Below, one piece after another: positions 6,228-9,352 of a stretch of 9,352 bases of DNA. Source of the DNA: CAYWVR01 sp964461715 (GTDB taxonomy: Bacteria; Planctomycetota; Phycisphaerae; FEN-1346). Numbering within the stretch: the stretch's first letter is position 1; the number at the start of each line of letters is the position of its first letter. Both the position numbers and the translations under genes were made by a program. The stretch spans positions 1 through 9,352 of the forward strand of contig CAYWVR010000066.1 of NCBI GenBank assembly GCA_964461715.1, read 5' to 3'. The notes below the pieces were generated by a model, which made no database searches, was not told where the DNA came from, and was given only the letters and a program-made list of their open reading frames with translations.

Positions 6228-6253
6228 AAAACGGCTCCCGGAGCGGTTTTTTT
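6228..6253. terminator. Bidirectional Rho-independent terminator between convergent genes
   Basis: AAAACGGCTC (6228-6237) pairs with GAGCGGTTTT (6241-6250), with one internal G-G mismatch and a CCG loop. A run of seven T follows on the plus strand (6247-6253), and the A-run on the left gives a U-tract on the minus strand. It sits 25 nt past the nicotinate phosphoribosyltransferase stop and 2 nt from the end of the histidine-kinase frame, so it can serve both. A second small stem (CGCT/AGCG, 6215-6227) lies just before it. Confidence 0.78.
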
Positions 6254-6254
6254 C

Positions 6255-9089
6255 TCAGTCGGTCATGGCGGCGCGGACTTGGGCGATGAGCGTGCTCATC
6301 TGGAAGGGCTTCCGGACGAAGCCGGCGAGGTCGAGGCCGGCGAAGCGGGCGGCGGCGTCGGATTGGCTGTAGCCGCTCGCCAAGAGCACGGGGACGTCAG
6401 GGCGGACCTTGCGAAGGGCCCGGAAAACCGCGTCACTGCTCATCCTGGGCATCGTCAAGTCGAGCAGCACCAGGTCTACCTGGTCGGCGTGCTTGCGGAA
6501 GACGCGGACCCCCTGGCGCCCATCCGCCGCCATCAGCACCTTCGCTCCGTGTCGCACAAGCATCCGGCGGGCCGAGCCTCGGACGGCGTCCTCGTCGTCG
6601 ATGACAAGGACGGTGCTTCCCTGCACGGGCCGCGCCGTCGTCTCGCCGCCCTCCCTCTCCGGCTCTCGCTTGAGGCGCGGCGGGGGGCGTCGGCGGAGGC
6701 GGGCGGGCGGCAGGAGCACCTCGAAGGTCGTGCCCTCGCCGGGCCGGCTCCGGAGGCGTATCGCCCCGCGGTGACCGCGGATGATCCCCAGCGTCGCGGC
6801 CAGACCGAGCCCGCGTCCCGCAAACTTGGTCGTGAAGAAGGGCTCGAAGACCCGCACGCACGTCGCCTCGTCCATGCCGCACCCCGTGTCCTCGACGCGG
6901 AGGTAGACGTAGCGTCCCGGCTCCAGGGCCTCGCCGCCCAACGCATCGGTCAGGACCGCGCCCCCCGCGTAGGTGATGCCCGTCCAGAGGGTCACCGTGC
7001 CGGGCGCCTCGCCGAGGGCCTCGCTGGCGTTCGTGATGAGGTTCATGACGACTTGGCGAAGCTGGGTGGCGTCGACCTCCACCGGCGGCAGGCCGGCGGC
7101 GAGCTTCAGGCGGAGCTCGGTATGCTTCGAGACGGAGGCCCCGAGCAGCTCGGCCATCTCGCGCACCAGGCCCCCCAGGTCGCAGGCCTCCACCAGGAAC
7201 TGGCCCCGCCCCGAGTAGGCGAGCATCTGGTTCACCAGCTCGGCGGCGCGGAGGGAGGCCTTGCGAATCTCGTTGATGGGGTCGCGGGCGGGGTGATCGG
7301 CCTCGATGTCATGGGCGACGACGTCGGCGTTGCCGAGGATCGCCGTGAGGATGTTGTTGAAATCGTGGGCGATGCCCCCCGCCAGGGTCCCGAGGCTTTC
7401 GAGCCGCTGGGCGTGCTGGAGGCGGGCCTCGAGCTTGTGGTGCCGCTCCTCGGCGCGGCGTCGCTCGGTGACGTCGCGGATGATGGCCGAAGCGCCGACG
7501 ACCTCGCCCTCGGCGTCGGGGATGGGGAAGAAGCTGAGGGAGACCTCGACCGGGGCTCCCTCCCGCGTCCGGAGCCGCGTCTCGACGGCCTCGATGCGGG
7601 TGCCTGCCCGGATGCGGCCGAGGGCCTCGGGCACCTCGTCCGAGCGGTCCTCGGGCCAGAGCAGCGCGAGGGGCCGGCCCATGACGGCGTCGGCGGCATA
7701 GCCGAAGAGGGTCTCGGCCGCCGGGTTCCAGCTGACGACGGCCCCGCCGAGGGTGGTGCTGACGATGGCGTCGTCGGACGATTCGACGATCGAGGCGAGC
7801 CGCCGCCGCGACTCCTCCGCCAGCCGATGCCACGTCACGTCCCGCCCGTACACGTTCACCCAGCCCGCCGCCTCGACCGGCACGACGCGCAGGGCGTACA
7901 CGCGTCCGCGGGCCCGGAGCTCGACGTCGGCGGCCTCGCCGGCTTGATCCACCGTCCGGACGGTGCGGCGGAAGGTGGCCGGCACCCGCTCGCCGACCGA
8001 GCGGTTCCAGTGGTCCAGCAGGGGTCGGGAGGCGGCATTGGCAAACAGAAGCGTCCCGTCGGCCCGCACGCGCAGGACCGGGTCGGGGTTCTCGTTGGGA
8101 AAGCGGGCCATGTCCGCCCGCTCGGCCTCGGCCCGGGTCCGGTCGGTGACATCGCGGCAGGCCTCGATGACGCGGACCACCTCGCCGCCGGGTGAAAAGA
8201 CCGGGGCCGCGGTCACCTCGACGACCCGCTCCTCGCCGGCGGCGGTGGTGTGCGTGTGGGTGACCCTCATGGGGGCCTTCGTCTCGACGATCGTGCGGAG
8301 GGGACACGCATCCGCCTCACCCTCGCACCGTGCCGTGCGGGCGTGCGACAGTTCGTAGCACCGCAGGCCCGCCAGGACCGGGTCGACGTCGCCGGCACGG
8401 GCGGCGGCGTTGGCCAACACGACGCGCTGGTCCAGATCGATGACGACCAGGTGCTCGGGGATCGCGTCGATCACCCGCTGGAGGAACGCCTGAGAATCCG
8501 CCAGCGCCCGGGCCGCCCGGTCCCGGTCCGTCACGTCCCGGAGCGCCCACCGGAGGCCCATCACCGCGCCGCCGGGGTCGCAGACCGGGGCCAGGGCGAC
8601 GGCGGCGGGGAAGGCGCGGGCGGCGGAGGTGCGCAGGACAAACTCGACGGGCGCCGCGGATGCCTCGCAGGTGGTCCGTGCCAGGGCCGCGTCGAAGCAG
8701 TCCCGGTCTTCCGGGGCCACGAAGTCCCGCATGGTCCGGCCCGCCAGGACCGCCGGATCGACCTCGAGCATCGTCCCGGCCGCCCGGTTCGCCTGCCGGA
8801 CGCGACCGGCGGGGTCGGTGACGACGTAGCCGTCGGGGGCGGACTCGAACAGCTCCCGGTAGTGCCGCACGTCCGCCTCCGCCCGGGCGAGCCGCTCGCG
8901 CAGTTGGTCGGCCTCGCGCCGGAGGTCGGAGTCGGCCTCGGCCACGTCGGCCATGGCGGCCCCGAGGTCGTCGAGAAGCTCGGGCCAACGGGCGGGTCGG
9001 TCGGGGAGACGGTCCGGCGGATGGGCGCGGAGGTCGGCCAGCCGTTTCCGGACCGACGCCATCCGTTCGACAAGGTCCTTGCCGTCCAT
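6255..9089 (-). CDS. Soluble hybrid sensor histidine kinase with four PAS domains and a receiver
   Basis: From the ATG at 9089 this is 944 residues. That start is preferred over the GTG at 9098 because AGGGGAG (9098-9104) lies 8 nt upstream of it but abuts the GTG. Order: coiled-coil-like segment (~35-77); PAS1 ~77-189; PAS2 ~200-319 with Cys244, His249, Cys255, Cys262; PAS3 ~324-422 starting 'FPNENPDPVLRV'; PAS4 ~427-543 ('SSDDAIVSTTLGGAVVSWNP'); HisKA ~561-626 with phospho-His575 in 'GGIAHDFNNIL'; HATPase ~668-795 with N-box Asn687, 'EDTGCGMD', 'FEPFFTTK' and 'GRGLGLA'; receiver ~825-943 with acidic Asp831/832, phosphoacceptor Asp877 ('LVLLDLTMP'), Ser905 and Lys927. All catalytic residues are present. 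No membrane segment is seen, so it senses a cytoplasmic signal. No output regulator lies in the window; it is an orphan hybrid kinase whose ligand and partner are unknown. Confidence 0.95.
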   Translation of the reverse strand: MDGKDLVERMASVRKRLADLRAHPPDRLPDRPARWPELLDDLGAAMADVAEADSDLRREADQLRERLARAEADVRHYRELFESAPDGYVVTDPAGRVRQANRAAGTMLEVDPAVLAGRTMRDFVAPEDRDCFDAALARTTCEASAAPVEFVLRTSAARAFPAAVALAPVCDPGGAVMGLRWALRDVTDRDRAARALADSQAFLQRVIDAIPEHLVVIDLDQRVVLANAAARAGDVDPVLAGLRCYELSHARTARCEGEADACPLRTIVETKAPMRVTHTHTTAAGEERVVEVTAAPVFSPGGEVVRVIEACRDVTDRTRAEAERADMARFPNENPDPVLRVRADGTLLFANAASRPLLDHWNRSVGERVPATFRRTVRTVDQAGEAADVELRARGRVYALRVVPVEAAGWVNVYGRDVTWHRLAEESRRRLASIVESSDDAIVSTTLGGAVVSWNPAAETLFGYAADAVMGRPLALLWPEDRSDEVPEALGRIRAGTRIEAVETRLRTREGAPVEVSLSFFPIPDAEGEVVGASAIIRDVTERRRAEERHHKLEARLQHAQRLESLGTLAGGIAHDFNNILTAILGNADVVAHDIEADHPARDPINEIRKASLRAAELVNQMLAYSGRGQFLVEACDLGGLVREMAELLGASVSKHTELRLKLAAGLPPVEVDATQLRQVVMNLITNASEALGEAPGTVTLWTGITYAGGAVLTDALGGEALEPGRYVYLRVEDTGCGMDEATCVRVFEPFFTTKFAGRGLGLAATLGIIRGHRGAIRLRSRPGEGTTFEVLLPPARLRRRPPPRLKREPEREGGETTARPVQGSTVLVIDDEDAVRGSARRMLVRHGAKVLMAADGRQGVRVFRKHADQVDLVLLDLTMPRMSSDAVFRALRKVRPDVPVLLASGYSQSDAAARFAGLDLAGFVRKPFQMSTLIAQVRAAMTD

Positions 9090-9135
9090 CCAGGGCACTC
9101 CCCTACCGGGCCGCGGGTCGTGCGACGTGTGCGCT

Positions 9136-9165
9136 ATTCTACTCGGCCGGGGGGCCGCGCATCAA
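9136..9165 (-). promoter_or_regulatory. Sigma70-like promoter of the hybrid kinase gene
   Basis: On the minus strand TTGATG (9160-9165, 4 of 6 to TTGACA) is followed after 18 nt by TAGAAT (9136-9141, 5 of 6 to TATAAT). Transcription would start near 9129, about 40 nt before the ATG at 9089, leaving room for the AGGGGAG site at 9098-9104. Confidence 0.55.
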
Positions 9166-9197
9166 GCAGTCGAATCTAATGTGCCGCGACGGTATGA

Positions 9198-9215
9198 TCC
9201 GGGCCGTCGCCCGGA
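9198..9215 (+). repeat. Perfect 7-bp hairpin in the right-hand intergenic region
   Basis: TCCGGGC (9198-9204) and GCCCGGA (9209-9215) are exact inverted repeats with a 4-nt CGTC loop. No T-run follows on either strand, so it is not a terminator. It lies just upstream of GGAGG (9220-9224) and a candidate start codon, so it would sit in the 5' leader of a rightward transcript. It may be structural or chance. Confidence 0.3.
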
Positions 9216-9231
9216 CCCTGGAGGATCGAGC

Positions 9232-9352
9232 ATGCCTCGCGAGCCGTGGGCGGCCGTTCCCAGGGTTCGGCCCCGATGGGCGAGCAGGGGCGCGGACCTC
9301 CTGAGGACGCCCGCGCGACCGGGGCGTATAAGAAGGAGGCGTGGCTTCGGGG
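9232..9352 (+). CDS. Possible start of a rightward gene, cut by the window edge
   Basis: An ATG at 9232 has GGAGG at 9220-9224, 7 nt upstream, and a TATGAT -10-like hexamer at 9193-9198 without a clear -35. The frame stays open for 40 codons to the window end. Its translation (beginning MPREPWAAVPRVRPRW) is rich in Arg and Pro and has no recognisable motif, which is how out-of-frame GC-rich DNA also looks. It is divergent from the kinase gene. It is listed as a weak candidate only. Confidence 0.2.
   Translation, partial: MPREPWAAVPRVRPRWASRGADLLRTPARPGRIRRRRGFG

Noticed and set aside
6279..8195. A 638-codon open frame on the plus strand across the kinase gene
   Set aside because: It lies wholly antisense to the histidine kinase, whose every catalytic motif is intact, and its translation has no recognisable domain. 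GC-rich DNA commonly leaves such frames open.
9333..9339. AAGGAGG near the window end as the ribosome binding site of another gene
   Set aside because: No ATG, GTG or TTG occurs at a usable distance in the 13 nt that remain; the GTG at 9341 is only 1 nt away.

Overview
The window is GC-rich (about 70% by eye) and densely coding, with seven confident protein genes, one truncated gene remnant and one short inverted-repeat element. No tRNA, rRNA, CRISPR array or transposase gene was found. Several protein types point, tentatively, to a planctomycete-like bacterium: a compact ECF sigma factor followed by a small single-pass membrane protein with an 'LPLAAPPASLD'-like N-terminus, a secreted PDZ protein, and a short AsmA-like protein with a 'NPEGF' motif. 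This taxonomic reading is inference; no marker gene is present.

Layout. (1) Positions 107-2029 (+): ECF sigma factor, a small membrane protein overlapping it by 4 bp (candidate anti-sigma factor), and a secreted PDZ protein 19 bp further on. These look like one envelope-sensing operon. (2) Positions 2053-3215 (-): a membrane-anchored AsmA-like protein, preceded by the N-terminal stub of an FAD-dependent oxidoreductase whose reading frame ends in an ATGA overlap with the AsmA-like gene. (3) Positions 3277-3815 (-): a small secreted lysine-rich protein with its own Rho-independent terminator. (4) Positions 3816-4264: an intergenic region carrying a 159-bp near-palindromic element flanked by TTA direct repeats (MITE-like). 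It appears to have inserted between a candidate promoter and the next operon. (5) Positions 4265-6202 (+): nicotinamidase-type isochorismatase-fold hydrolase and nicotinate phosphoribosyltransferase, two successive steps of NAD salvage (nicotinamide to nicotinate to nicotinate mononucleotide). A probable bidirectional terminator follows. (6) Positions 6255-9089 (-): a large soluble hybrid histidine kinase (four PAS domains, HisKA, HATPase, receiver) with a recognisable sigma70-like promoter. (7) Positions 9105-9352: intergenic, with a perfect hairpin and a weakly supported start of a rightward gene running off the window.

The gene groups look functionally independent: an envelope signalling cassette, envelope or secreted proteins of unknown role, NAD salvage, and an orphan two-component sensor. 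The most interesting items are the mobile-element-like inverted repeat in the leader of the NAD-salvage operon, the decayed oxidoreductase stub that keeps a strong ribosome binding site, and the sigma / membrane / PDZ cassette that lacks the usual zinc anti-sigma motif.
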